From positions 1 through 13,856 of the forward strand of contig JBJETA010000078.1 of the NCBI GenBank assembly GCA_051883075.1: a stretch of 13,856 nucleotides of DNA. Reading direction: 5' to 3'. Shown in pieces: positions 1-6,056 of the stretch. Made by a program: the position numbers and the translations under genes. The notes under the pieces are model-generated. The model was not told the origin of the DNA. It did no database searches and was given only the letters and a program-made list of their open reading frames with translations. Numbering within the stretch: position 1 is the first letter of the stretch; each line of letters starts with the position of its first letter. Source of the DNA: Aminipila sp051883075 (GTDB lineage: Bacteria; Bacillota; Clostridia; Peptostreptococcales; Anaerovoracaceae).

Positions 1-1000
1 CCTCCGTTTCCCCCGGGAAGCCCGCAATAATTTCCGTGGTAATGCCGAAGCCGGGGTCAAATTCCTTGAGAACTCTTACAATCTCCAGATACTCTGCTCT
101 GTCATACCGCCTGTTCATGGCCTTCAGTATCTTATCGCTTCCGCTCTGGACAGAAAGGTGAAGATGAGGACACAGTCTCTTGTATTTCATCAATCTTTTC
201 ACATAGTCGGCATTTATTACCGTCGGCTCCAGCGAACTAAGCCTGATTCGGAAATCGCCGTCTATTTCTTCCAGTTCCTTAAGCAGTATTTCTATTCCTT
301 CACATTTTTCAATGCTATTCCCGTTGCCTCCGGCAGCAGAACCCGCAGCCAACATTCCGTCTGCCTCTGCGAAGCCCTCTTCCATGCCATACAAGGCCGT
401 ATTTATGCCTGTCAGTATAATTTCCTTAAATCCCTGTGAGATAAGGCTTTTCGCCTCTTCAACAACTTCTTTTACCCGGCGGCTTCTCACCTTTCCTCTT
501 GCATAAGGTATGATGCAGTATGAGCAGAATCTGTTGCAGCCCTCCTGTACTTTTATATATGCCCTGGTTCTCGACTCCATGGAAGTGATAATGCCCGTTT
601 CCATGTATTCGCACAGTCCCTCATATCCGTCTACAACGCTGATTGTATTTTCCTGTTTTTCATTTATATACTGCTCAATAAGCTCCGGCAGTTCTCCTTT
701 TTTATTTGTTCCCGCCACGATATCCACTTCCTGTATGGCAGCAACCTCTTCAGGACTTACCTGTGCATAGCATCCGGTCACGGCAATCACAGCCTTGGGA
801 TTTGACTTTTTCATCTTTCTTATATACTGCCTTGATTTTCTGTCTGCAAGGCTTGTTACCGTGCAGGTATTTATAATATATACATCCGCAAAATCGTTTT
901 CATTTACTATTTCATGTCCTTTTTTCTGAAAGCGTTCTTTAAGCATCTCAGTTTCATACTGGTTGACTTTGCAGCCCAATGTTTTTATAGCTATAAGCAT
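1..1000 (-). CDS. mtaB: tRNA (N6-threonylcarbamoyladenosine37-C2) methylthiotransferase MtaB, partial (C-terminus outside window)
   Basis: Radical-SAM methylthiotransferase that converts t6A to ms2t6A at position 37 of ANN-decoding tRNAs. The visible 333 codons start TLGCKVNQYET, the signature opening of this family. Auxiliary-cluster cysteines are C10, C46 and C77. The radical-SAM CxxxCxxC motif is C155/C159/C162 in EGCNRFCSYC, followed by LTGIN (196-200), RLSSLEP (253-259) and a GFPGETE motif at the window edge. MtaB is favoured over MiaB by the KVNQYET start and the prmA-rsmE neighbourhood. The ATG at 1000 was chosen because GGAGG (1011-1015) lies 10 nt upstream; an in-frame ATG at 1009 sits only 1 nt from that site. 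Residues about 206-235 form a Gly/Ala-rich insertion between the LTGIN motif and the next helix. The TRAM domain would lie outside the window. Family call is sure. Confidence 0.95.
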   Translation of the reverse strand, partial: MLIAIKTLGCKVNQYETEMLKERFQKKGHEIVNENDFADVYIINTCTVTSLADRKSRQYIRKMKKSNPKAVIAVTGCYAQVSPEEVAAIQEVDIVAGTNKKGELPELIEQYINEKQENTISVVDGYEGLCEYMETGIITSMESRTRAYIKVQEGCNRFCSYCIIPYARGKVRSRRVKEVVEEAKSLISQGFKEIILTGINTALYGMEEGFAEADGMLAAGSAAGGNGNSIEKCEGIEILLKELEEIDGDFRIRLSSLEPTVINADYVKRLMKYKRLCPHLHLSVQSGSDKILKAMNRRYDRAEYLEIVRVLKEFDPGFGITTEIIAGFPGETE

Positions 1001-1030
1001 GTCTGTCATTCCTCCGTTTTCTATCAACTT

Positions 1031-1059
1031 ATAATAACTTATATACTTCTTTTTTACAA
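1031..1059 (-). promoter_or_regulatory. Predicted sigma-A promoter of mtaB
   Basis: On the minus strand TTGTAA (-35, 1059-1054), a 17-nt spacer and TATTAT (-10, 1036-1031) give good spacing and 4/6 and 5/6 consensus matches. Transcription would start about 25 nt before the mtaB ATG. Its -35 is one arm of the palindrome shared with the divergent promoter. Confidence 0.55.
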
Positions 1060-1066
1060 GTTGTAA
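1054..1066. repeat. Palindrome TTACAAGTTGTAA joining two divergent -35 boxes
   Basis: A perfect 6-bp inverted repeat around a central G. Each arm reads TTGTAA on its own strand and serves as the predicted -35 of one of the two divergent promoters. Confidence 0.6.
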
Positions 1067-1090
1067 TGTTTTCATGTCCATATTCATAAT
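1061..1090 (+). promoter_or_regulatory. Predicted sigma-A promoter of the polysaccharide deacetylase gene
   Basis: TTGTAA (1061-1066), an 18-nt spacer and CATAAT (1085-1090, 5/6 match to TATAAT). The inferred start near 1097 leaves a leader of about 33 nt that contains the AGGAGG site at 1112-1117. Confidence 0.45.
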
Positions 1091-1129
1091 ATTTAAGCGA
1101 TTCCCATATACAGGAGGCATGTTTTCATC

Positions 1130-2077
1130 ATGAAAAACAGATTTTTACATAAAAGGCCGGCATTAAAACCGGGTGTTTCAAATTTATACGGATTTATAAG
1201 AAAGAAACTGTGGGGCATTACCGTGGCGTTGCTTACTGCCATATCAATAATACTGCTTTGTGCCATATTCAGCGGGATGCGGCATGAGCTTTCTTCCCTT
1301 CCGACAGCAAAATACGGTGAGGAAACTGAGATAACACTGCCTGTCATCATGTATCACGCGCTTATAGACGAGCCTTCAAAGCAGAACAAGTATTTTATTT
1401 CCCCCGAGCTTTTCAAAACCGACCTGGAATACCTGAAGGAGCATGGCTATACAGCCGTTACCATGACAGAACTGATAGATTATGTCTACAACGATGCTCC
1501 GCTGCCTGAAAAGCCTATCGTTCTTACCTTTGACGACGGATATTTCAACAATTATTATTTTGCTTACCCTCTCTTGAAGGAATACGGACAGAAGGCTGTA
1601 ATTTCAATCATAGGCTCACAGACGGACATGTTCAGCCTGCTGAAGGAAGAAAATACTTACTACTCTCATGTGACGTGGAACCACATAAACGAAATGATGA
1701 TTTCCGGGCTTGTGGAAATACAGAACCACACATATGACATGCATTCCTACGATAAAGGGCGTAAGGGCTGTACTGAACTCAGGGGTGAAAAATATGAGGA
1801 CTATAAAGCCGCAATGCAGGACGATATAGGCCAGCTTCAGACAAAGATGTACGATTATACAGGCTTTACACCGAACACCATGACCTATCCCTACGGATAC
1901 TACAGCAAGGCCTCTGAAAAAGTGATAAAGGAAATGGGCTTTAAAGCCTCCCTTACCTGCAGCGAACGGTTAAACCGCATAACAAAAGACCCCGACTGTC
2001 TTTACCAGCTCGGGAGATTTCTCCGTCCGCCCGGCAAAAGCAGTGAGGCCTTTTTTGACAAGATATTATCAGATTAA
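1130..2077 (+). CDS. Membrane-anchored polysaccharide deacetylase (carbohydrate esterase 4, NodB fold)
   Basis: Predicted extracytoplasmic enzyme that removes acetyl groups from a polymer such as peptidoglycan or another N-acetylglycan; the substrate cannot be read from the sequence. The 315-aa protein has a basic N-terminus, one membrane segment at about 29-49 (signal anchor), then a CE4 domain at about 70-300. Visible motifs are VIMYH (72-76), metal-binding TFDDG (133-137), HTYDMH (200-205, the HxxxH-type motif with one extra residue) and TYPYG (252-256, in place of RxPYG). The AGGAGG at 1112-1117 is 12 nt from the ATG, a long spacing; the ATG at 1119 is too close to use. It is divergent from mtaB and convergent with the amidase, ending 9 nt from that gene's stop with no hairpin between them. 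Family sure, substrate unknown. Confidence 0.88.
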   Translation: MKNRFLHKRPALKPGVSNLYGFIRKKLWGITVALLTAISIILLCAIFSGMRHELSSLPTAKYGEETEITLPVIMYHALIDEPSKQNKYFISPELFKTDLEYLKEHGYTAVTMTELIDYVYNDAPLPEKPIVLTFDDGYFNNYYFAYPLLKEYGQKAVISIIGSQTDMFSLLKEENTYYSHVTWNHINEMMISGLVEIQNHTYDMHSYDKGRKGCTELRGEKYEDYKAAMQDDIGQLQTKMYDYTGFTPNTMTYPYGYYSKASEKVIKEMGFKASLTCSERLNRITKDPDCLYQLGRFLRPPGKSSEAFFDKILSD

Positions 2078-2086
2078 ACCTGTTTT

Positions 2087-2653
2087 CTAAAGCAGTCCGT
2101 AGTAAAGCTGTATGCCGTTGTAAATACCCATGGCAAAGCTGTCGGGGTCATTTGACATAAGATACGCATCATGTGCGTTGCTTATGTATCCCATCTCAAC
2201 GAGTACCGCAGGCATATCGGTTGCCCTGAGAACATATAAAGACGGTCTTTCAAATACCCCTCTGTTCGCAAGTCCCGTGTTGTAGTTCAGCCCTTCAAGA
2301 ATATTCCGGCCCATATCATAGCCAGGACTGTCGAAGCTGTAAACATAGGCTTCGCTTCCGCTCGCTGTAGGAATATTGCTCGAGTTGCAGTGCAGGCTGA
2401 TGAAGAAATCCGCGCCCCATGCATTTGCATCAAATACTCTTGTCTGCAGGCTCGTAGCGTTGTTTGAGCCGAGTATTTCTTCCGGTGTGTTTCGCGAAAG
2501 CCTTGCTTCAAAATTCGGGTCATTGTTAAGCAGTGCCGCCAGCCTTACTCCTATATCATAGGTAATGTCCTGTTCGCGCACGCCGTGACCCTCCGCACCT
2601 GCATTTGGATTCTGGGGATTGTGCCCCTGGTCTACAAAAATTTTAATAGCCAT
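2087..2653 (-). CDS. N-acetylmuramoyl-L-alanine amidase (Amidase_3, CwlC-like, no signal peptide)
   Basis: Zinc amidase that cleaves the bond between N-acetylmuramic acid and L-alanine in peptidoglycan. At 188 aa the protein is a single Amidase_3 domain with no wall-binding repeats. Zinc ligands are H11 (in DQGHNP), E27 (GVREQD) and H88 (SLHCNSS), and the catalytic Glu is E153 (VEMGYISN). No signal peptide or membrane segment is seen. This resembles the mother-cell lysis amidases of spore formers (CwlC type) and some phage endolysins; no phage genes are nearby. The ATG at 2653 lies inside the 3' arm of a long inverted repeat, and its weak Shine-Dalgarno (AGAAAGG, 2664-2670) is in the loop, so translation may be structure-controlled. 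It is convergent with the deacetylase, another wall-acting enzyme. Confidence 0.92.
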   Translation of the reverse strand: MAIKIFVDQGHNPQNPNAGAEGHGVREQDITYDIGVRLAALLNNDPNFEARLSRNTPEEILGSNNATSLQTRVFDANAWGADFFISLHCNSSNIPTASGSEAYVYSFDSPGYDMGRNILEGLNYNTGLANRGVFERPSLYVLRATDMPAVLVEMGYISNAHDAYLMSNDPDSFAMGIYNGIQLYYGLL

Positions 2654-2707
2654 ATACTACCGACCTTTCTTTTTTTATACTAATCGGTACAGTATATGGC
2701 TTTTTTT
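2649..2707 (+). terminator. Long hairpin plus T-tract: plus-strand terminator overlapping the amidase start
   Basis: GCCATATACTACCGA (2649-2663) pairs with 2684-2700, giving 15 bp with a 2-nt bulge and a 20-nt loop (2664-2683). On the plus strand the stem is followed directly by seven T (2701-2707), the layout of an intrinsic terminator. On the minus strand no T-tract follows, so it does not end desulfoferrodoxin transcripts. Its left arm contains the amidase start codon. Confidence 0.6.
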
Positions 2708-2721
2708 GCTTTTTGTTACAA
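2691..2721 (-). promoter_or_regulatory. Possible amidase promoter inside the hairpin arm
   Basis: Minus-strand TTGTAA (2721-2716), a 19-nt A-rich spacer and TATACT (2696-2691). The start would fall near 2684, inside or after the 5' arm, so the transcript would lack most of that arm. The wide spacer makes this uncertain. CATATACT also resembles a sigma-E-type -10 (CATACANT), but no matching -35 was found. Confidence 0.35.
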
Positions 2722-2732
2722 TTCAGTTTTAC

Positions 2733-2763
2733 AGCTTAACAGCAGCCGGCACAAAGCTTAACA
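2733..2763. repeat. Direct repeat AGCTTAACA, two copies 22 bp apart
   Basis: AGCTTAACA occurs at 2733-2741 and again at 2755-2763, exactly 22 bp (two helical turns) apart, in the 135-bp gap between the desulfoferrodoxin stop and the amidase start. An AT-rich 8-bp inverted repeat (AACATAAA/TTTATGTT) follows at 2760-2779 and has no T-tract. Confidence 0.4.
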
Positions 2764-2788
2764 TAAAATTATTTATGTTCCCCACCGA

Positions 2789-3172
2789 CTACAGTTCTGT
2801 CTTCCAGAGTCCGTGAAGGTTGCAGTATGCATATACAGCCTCTGCCTTTTCACCTTCAGCCATAACAAACTCTGCTACAGGCTTTTCTTCAGGCTTAAGA
2901 GCCTTTCTCTGTCCGCCCTTATTTGTATCAACATAAATCCATTCGATGAAATGTTCACTTACCATAGGATGCTCTGCCGAACCTACTTCTGCAGTAACCT
3001 TGTTTCCTTCAACCTTAACAACAGGAGTATGCTTTTCAACACTTGCATCAACAGTATTTGCCTTGAGCTGTTTCATAGGCTGTCCGCAACAGACAATCGG
3101 AACTCCTGAATCTTTTATAACTCCAACCAAGTTTCCGCAATGTTCACAAACAAAAAATTTCTTTTCACTCAT
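2789..3172 (-). CDS. dfx: Desulfoferrodoxin (2Fe superoxide reductase)
   Basis: Cytoplasmic superoxide reductase that reduces superoxide to hydrogen peroxide without releasing oxygen, a typical anaerobe defence, using electrons usually supplied by rubredoxin. The 127-aa protein has both iron centres. The N-terminal rubredoxin-like Centre I has C9/C12 (CEHC) and C28/C29 (VCCGQPM). The catalytic Centre II has H48 (EKHTP), H68 (EHPM), H74 (SEHFIEW), C117 and H120 (YCNLHG). The conserved Glu-Lys pair before H48 (E46, K47), which assists catalysis in the family, is present. The start at 3172 has AAGGAGG (3181-3187) 8 nt upstream; an in-frame ATG at 3199 lies before that site and was rejected. It sits 110 nt downstream of rsmE, an AT-rich gap that may hold its own promoter. 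Confidence 0.96.
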   Translation of the reverse strand: MSEKKFFVCEHCGNLVGVIKDSGVPIVCCGQPMKQLKANTVDASVEKHTPVVKVEGNKVTAEVGSAEHPMVSEHFIEWIYVDTNKGGQRKALKPEEKPVAEFVMAEGEKAEAVYAYCNLHGLWKTEL

Positions 3173-3180
3173 ATCTGGAA

Positions 3181-3187
3181 CCTCCTT
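3181..3187 (-). promoter_or_regulatory. dfx: Ribosome binding site fixing the dfx start
   Basis: AAGGAGG 8 nt before the ATG at 3172. It places the start 27 nt inside the longest open frame. Confidence 0.8.
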
Positions 3188-3282
3188 TAATCCTGTCAAA
3201 TCTTTCTGCCATATATTCCATACGGCTTACATATATAATATTACCATTCTTTTCACAAAAATAAACAGTTTTTTTAATATTT

Positions 3283-4020
3283 TTACAATTCAAGTTCGTA
3301 CATCGTCATGGCAATGGCCGCTATGCCCGCAGTCTCCGTTCTGAGTGTTGTTTTTCCCAGTGTAACACATTCGGTTTTCATGCTTTTCAGGATTTCCGCC
3401 TCTTTATCCGAAAATCCGCCCTCCGGTCCTATGATAATCGCCACGTGTTCAGGTTTTTCTTCAAGTCCGCGTAGTGCGTCCTTGATTATACGGTCATCTT
3501 CATTTTCATAAGGGAAAAGCACAAGGTCAAAGCCCTGTAAAAGCTGTGTCATTTCCTTAAAGGTAATGTCCTCACCTATATGGGGGATAATGCCTCTCTT
3601 GCACTGCTTTACAGCTTCGTCTGCAACCTTCTGCCATCTTTCTATTTTCTTTGAAAACTTTCCGTTGTCGGTTACTACTGTCCTGTCGGTAAAAACAGGA
3701 ACTATTTCGTTTACACCCAGCTCCACGTTTTTCTGGACAATCAGTTCCATTTTGCCCTGCTTGGGAATGCCCTGAAAAAGAGTAATTTTCGTAAACGGTT
3801 CATTTGTAAACTTCTGCTTGTCTGTAATAACCGCTTCCACATAATCTTTATCAATAAAAGAAATCTCTGCTTCATACTCCCACTTAACGGAGTCCGAAAC
3901 CTCTATTTTGTCGCCCTCCCGCAGCCTTAAAACCTTTACGATATGCTGTATGTCCTGTTTATCTGTAATTGTTATGATTTTATCCCCGATGTTTCCGGGC
4001 TGTGTAAAAAATCTGTTCAT
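3283..4020 (-). CDS. rsmE: 16S rRNA (uracil1498-N3)-methyltransferase RsmE
   Basis: SPOUT-class enzyme that uses S-adenosylmethionine to make m3U1498 in helix 44 of 16S rRNA. The 245-aa length is normal. It begins MNRFF as typical members do, with an N-terminal PUA-like RNA-binding part (about 1-70). Conserved blocks are QKNVELGV (96-103), RWQKVADEAVKQCKR (128-142), IGPEGGFS (197-204) and LRTETA (226-231). The last two form the trefoil-knot cofactor site. It starts 15 nt after the prmA stop, with an AAGGA site just after that stop, so the two genes are almost certainly co-transcribed. No convincing terminator follows. Confidence 0.95.
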   Translation of the reverse strand: MNRFFTQPGNIGDKIITITDKQDIQHIVKVLRLREGDKIEVSDSVKWEYEAEISFIDKDYVEAVITDKQKFTNEPFTKITLFQGIPKQGKMELIVQKNVELGVNEIVPVFTDRTVVTDNGKFSKKIERWQKVADEAVKQCKRGIIPHIGEDITFKEMTQLLQGFDLVLFPYENEDDRIIKDALRGLEEKPEHVAIIIGPEGGFSDKEAEILKSMKTECVTLGKTTLRTETAGIAAIAMTMYELEL

Positions 4021-4035
4021 TCCGTTTTATCCTTT

Positions 4036-5007
4036 TTATTTAAGCCTTGCCGCTATTGCGCACCATTCTCCCTGTTCAAGTATTTCTATTATTTCAAAAC
4101 CGTTTTTTTCAATTTCCGCCGAAACCTTTTCCTTTTTCTCCGCAAGTATTCCCGAGGAAATAAATATGCCTTTTCCTTTTAAGTGCTTTGCAACATCACA
4201 GGACAGCATCATGACAAGATCCGCCATGAGGTTTGCAACAACCACATCAGCCTTGTAATCTATGCCCTTTGTCAAGTCTCCCCACTGAATTTTAACCACA
4301 TCGGAAAAACCGTTAAGCTCGACATTTTCCTTTGAAACTTCAACTGCCACAGGGTCGATATCCACCCCAAGAATGTCCTTAATGCCCAGAAGTCCCGCAG
4401 CGATGGAAAGAATGCCTGAGCCGCAGCCTACATCAAGGACCTTATCCTGTTCCTCCGCATACTTTTCCAGAAGCTTTATGCACAGAGTTGTAGTTTCATG
4501 GGTTCCTGTTCCAAATGCCATGCCCGGGTCTATCTCAATGATAAGCTCATCCTCCGACTGTTTTTCATAGTTTTCCCAGCTTGGCTTTACCACTATCCTG
4601 TCTGTTATCTTTGAAGGCTTGAAAAACTCCTTCCAGTTATCCTTCCAGTCATCATCCTTCACTGCCTTTTCTTCTATAACAAGCCTTCCGTAATATGCTC
4701 CCTTTCCTATTTCCTCTGCCTTTAAGGTTTTTTTCCAGTTCTCAACTGTGGACTTTACAAGCTTAAGCTTTTCCCTGCCCTCATCACTGTCATCCATGTA
4801 AAGAATAATGTTCGGTTCTTCGTTTATCTGTTCCATAACATCTGCATCCACATAATCCCAGTCATAGGAATTCTTTTTGTCCATTAAATCAGCAATATCG
4901 TTGGGATCTTCAATGACCGCATCATCAATACCGATTTCAGACAAGATGTTTAAGAGTATTTCTATTCCTATGCTGCTTGTATATATCCTTGTTTCTATAT
5001 AATTCAT
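4036..5007 (-). CDS. prmA: Ribosomal protein L11 methyltransferase PrmA
   Basis: Class I S-adenosylmethionine methyltransferase that trimethylates amino groups of ribosomal protein L11. The 323-aa protein has an N-terminal L11-recognition domain (about 1-100) and a C-terminal Rossmann domain. Key motifs are the PrmA signature FGTGTHETT (165-173), the cofactor loop DVGCGSG (192-198), GVDIDP (214-219) and VVANLMADL (256-264). The ATG at 5007 has AAGAGG 7 nt upstream. It is the first gene of the prmA-rsmE pair. In many Clostridia it follows dnaJ, but here a divergent MerR regulator lies upstream instead. Confidence 0.96.
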   Translation of the reverse strand: MNYIETRIYTSSIGIEILLNILSEIGIDDAVIEDPNDIADLMDKKNSYDWDYVDADVMEQINEEPNIILYMDDSDEGREKLKLVKSTVENWKKTLKAEEIGKGAYYGRLVIEEKAVKDDDWKDNWKEFFKPSKITDRIVVKPSWENYEKQSEDELIIEIDPGMAFGTGTHETTTLCIKLLEKYAEEQDKVLDVGCGSGILSIAAGLLGIKDILGVDIDPVAVEVSKENVELNGFSDVVKIQWGDLTKGIDYKADVVVANLMADLVMMLSCDVAKHLKGKGIFISSGILAEKKEKVSAEIEKNGFEIIEILEQGEWCAIAARLK

Positions 5008-5106
5008 ATTTACGCCTCTTTCATGTTTTTCAGTTTATTATGCTTTTTTAATTTTATTCTGCACTTTCTGAGTTTTATCTTTCTTTTTGCAGAACATTAC
5101 CACATA

Positions 5107-5135
5107 ATTATACTAAAGCTGAAAATTTAAGTCTA
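5107..5135 (-). promoter_or_regulatory. Predicted promoter of prmA
   Basis: Minus-strand TAGACT (5135-5130, 4/6), a 17-nt spacer and a perfect TATAAT (5112-5107). It implies a leader of about 95 nt before prmA. The gap 5008-5196 also holds the promoter of the divergent MerR gene and nothing else recognised. Confidence 0.55.
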
Positions 5136-5136
5136 G

Positions 5137-5168
5137 TTAAACCACCTATTTTTTATGTATACTATAAT
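5137..5168 (+). promoter_or_regulatory. Predicted promoter of the MerR-family gene
   Basis: A perfect TATAAT at 5163-5168 lies 29 nt before the ATG at 5197. The -35 is poor: TTAAAC at 5137-5142 gives a 20-nt spacer, wide as in MerR-activated promoters, but no palindrome is visible in it. Confidence 0.4.
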
Positions 5169-5182
5169 AGCCGGACATTACA

Positions 5183-5188
5183 GAGAGG
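5183..5188 (+). promoter_or_regulatory. Ribosome binding site fixing the MerR start
   Basis: GAGAGG 8 nt before the ATG at 5197. The upstream in-frame ATG at 5155 precedes the -10 box, so it would not be on the message. Confidence 0.7.
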
Positions 5189-5196
5189 TGTTATTT

Positions 5197-6039
5197 ATGG
5201 ACAGAACATTACCGTCAGATAAAATAAGACAGAAATATTTCACCACAGGTGAATTTGCGAAGATATGCAATGTTAAGAAGCAGACTCTTTTTCATTACGA
5301 CGATATAGGGATTTTTTCGCCGGAAATAATGGGTGAAAACGGATACAGATATTATTCTTTCCAGCAGATTGAGGTTTTTGAGAACATTACCATGCTTAAG
5401 GAGCTTGATATGCCGCTGAAGGAAATCAAGAAATATCTTGACCACAGGAACCCTCAGAATCTTATCACGCTTCTCAGCGAAAAGGAAAAGGAGCTGGACG
5501 AAAAGATAAAGGAACTGCAGTGGATAAAAAACTATATGGGTGCTAAAAGGGATGCAACCAAGGAAGGGATGCAGGCCCAAGGCGGTGTTGTGACCTACCG
5601 GGAGCTGCCGGAAGAGTATCTTGTTACAACGGAATACGACGGCGAGGAAAGCGACCTGACTCTGGCTGCGGCACTTAAAAAGCACTACAATTACTGTCAT
5701 GAGCTGGGGATGTACATATTGCCGACTGCCGGGAGCATACTTCCTACCGACGAGATTCCCGTAACTGAGTTTTATTATCAGTACAAGTATTTATATACTA
5801 AGGTTAAAAATCCTGAAATATATCCGGACATCATGGTAAAGCCTGCCGGAACCTATGCGGTTATATATCACCCCGACGGCTACAATACCGCCCACAAAAG
5901 CTACAGGCTTCTTATGGACGATATTGCTGCAAAAGGCTTAACAGCGGATAAATATTTTTATGAAGATAATATCCTTGATGAGCTTTCAATGTTCGGGTAT
6001 GAAAATTATATGCTTAAAATTTCTGTCAGAGTGGTTTAA
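5197..6039 (+). CDS. MerR-family regulator with GyrI-like effector-binding domain (BmrR/BltR type)
   Basis: A 280-aa DNA-binding regulator. The N-terminal winged helix is YFTTGEFAKICNVKKQTLFHYDDIGIF (14-40) followed by NGYRYYS (48-54), typical of MerR proteins that twist promoters with long spacers. A dimerising coiled coil spans about 85-118, rich in E/K heptads. A GyrI/BmrR-like ligand-binding domain fills about 130-278 and ends in the common YMLKISV motif. MerR metal-site cysteines are absent, so an organic ligand is likely. The neighbouring convergent transporter has a textbook MerR-type promoter at 7613-7643 and is the likely target. The gene ends inside a hairpin and overlaps the transporter stop by 4 nt. 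The target is inferred. Confidence 0.9.
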   Translation: MDRTLPSDKIRQKYFTTGEFAKICNVKKQTLFHYDDIGIFSPEIMGENGYRYYSFQQIEVFENITMLKELDMPLKEIKKYLDHRNPQNLITLLSEKEKELDEKIKELQWIKNYMGAKRDATKEGMQAQGGVVTYRELPEEYLVTTEYDGEESDLTLAAALKKHYNYCHELGMYILPTAGSILPTDEIPVTEFYYQYKYLYTKVKNPEIYPDIMVKPAGTYAVIYHPDGYNTAHKSYRLLMDDIAAKGLTADKYFYEDNILDELSMFGYENYMLKISVRVV

Positions 6040-6056
6040 AAACCACTCTGTTTTTT
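6027..6056 (+). terminator. Intrinsic terminator containing the stop codons of two convergent genes
   Basis: CAGAGTGGTTT (6027-6037) is a perfect 11-bp inverted repeat with AAACCACTCTG (6040-6050) and is followed by six T (6051-6056), giving a good plus-strand terminator. On the minus strand no T-tract follows directly, so it is weaker there. Both stop codons (TAA at 6037-6039 plus, TAA at 6038-6036 minus) lie at its tip. Confidence 0.8.

Noticed and set aside
2078..2086. Bidirectional terminator between the convergent deacetylase and amidase
   Set aside because: No stem of useful length and no T-tract is present around the junction.
3173..3199. Nine-residue N-terminal extension of desulfoferrodoxin from ATG 3199
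   Set aside because: It would place the start before the strong AAGGAGG site, and the family begins near MSEKKFFVCEHCG.
3165..3221. 18-codon upstream ORF ending across the dfx start codon
   Set aside because: It has no ribosome site and no attenuator-like structure, and its frame reads through the dfx ribosome site, so it is probably chance.
3222..3282. PerR/Fur-like box or dfx promoter in the AT-rich gap (TAATATTATATA region)
   Set aside because: The match to the PerR consensus is poor, and TTGTGA with a TATATG -10 is weak. AT-richness alone explains it.
5155..5196. Longer MerR frame starting at ATG 5155
   Set aside because: The ATG lies upstream of the predicted -10 box (5163-5168) and has no ribosome site, while GAGAGG precedes the ATG at 5197.
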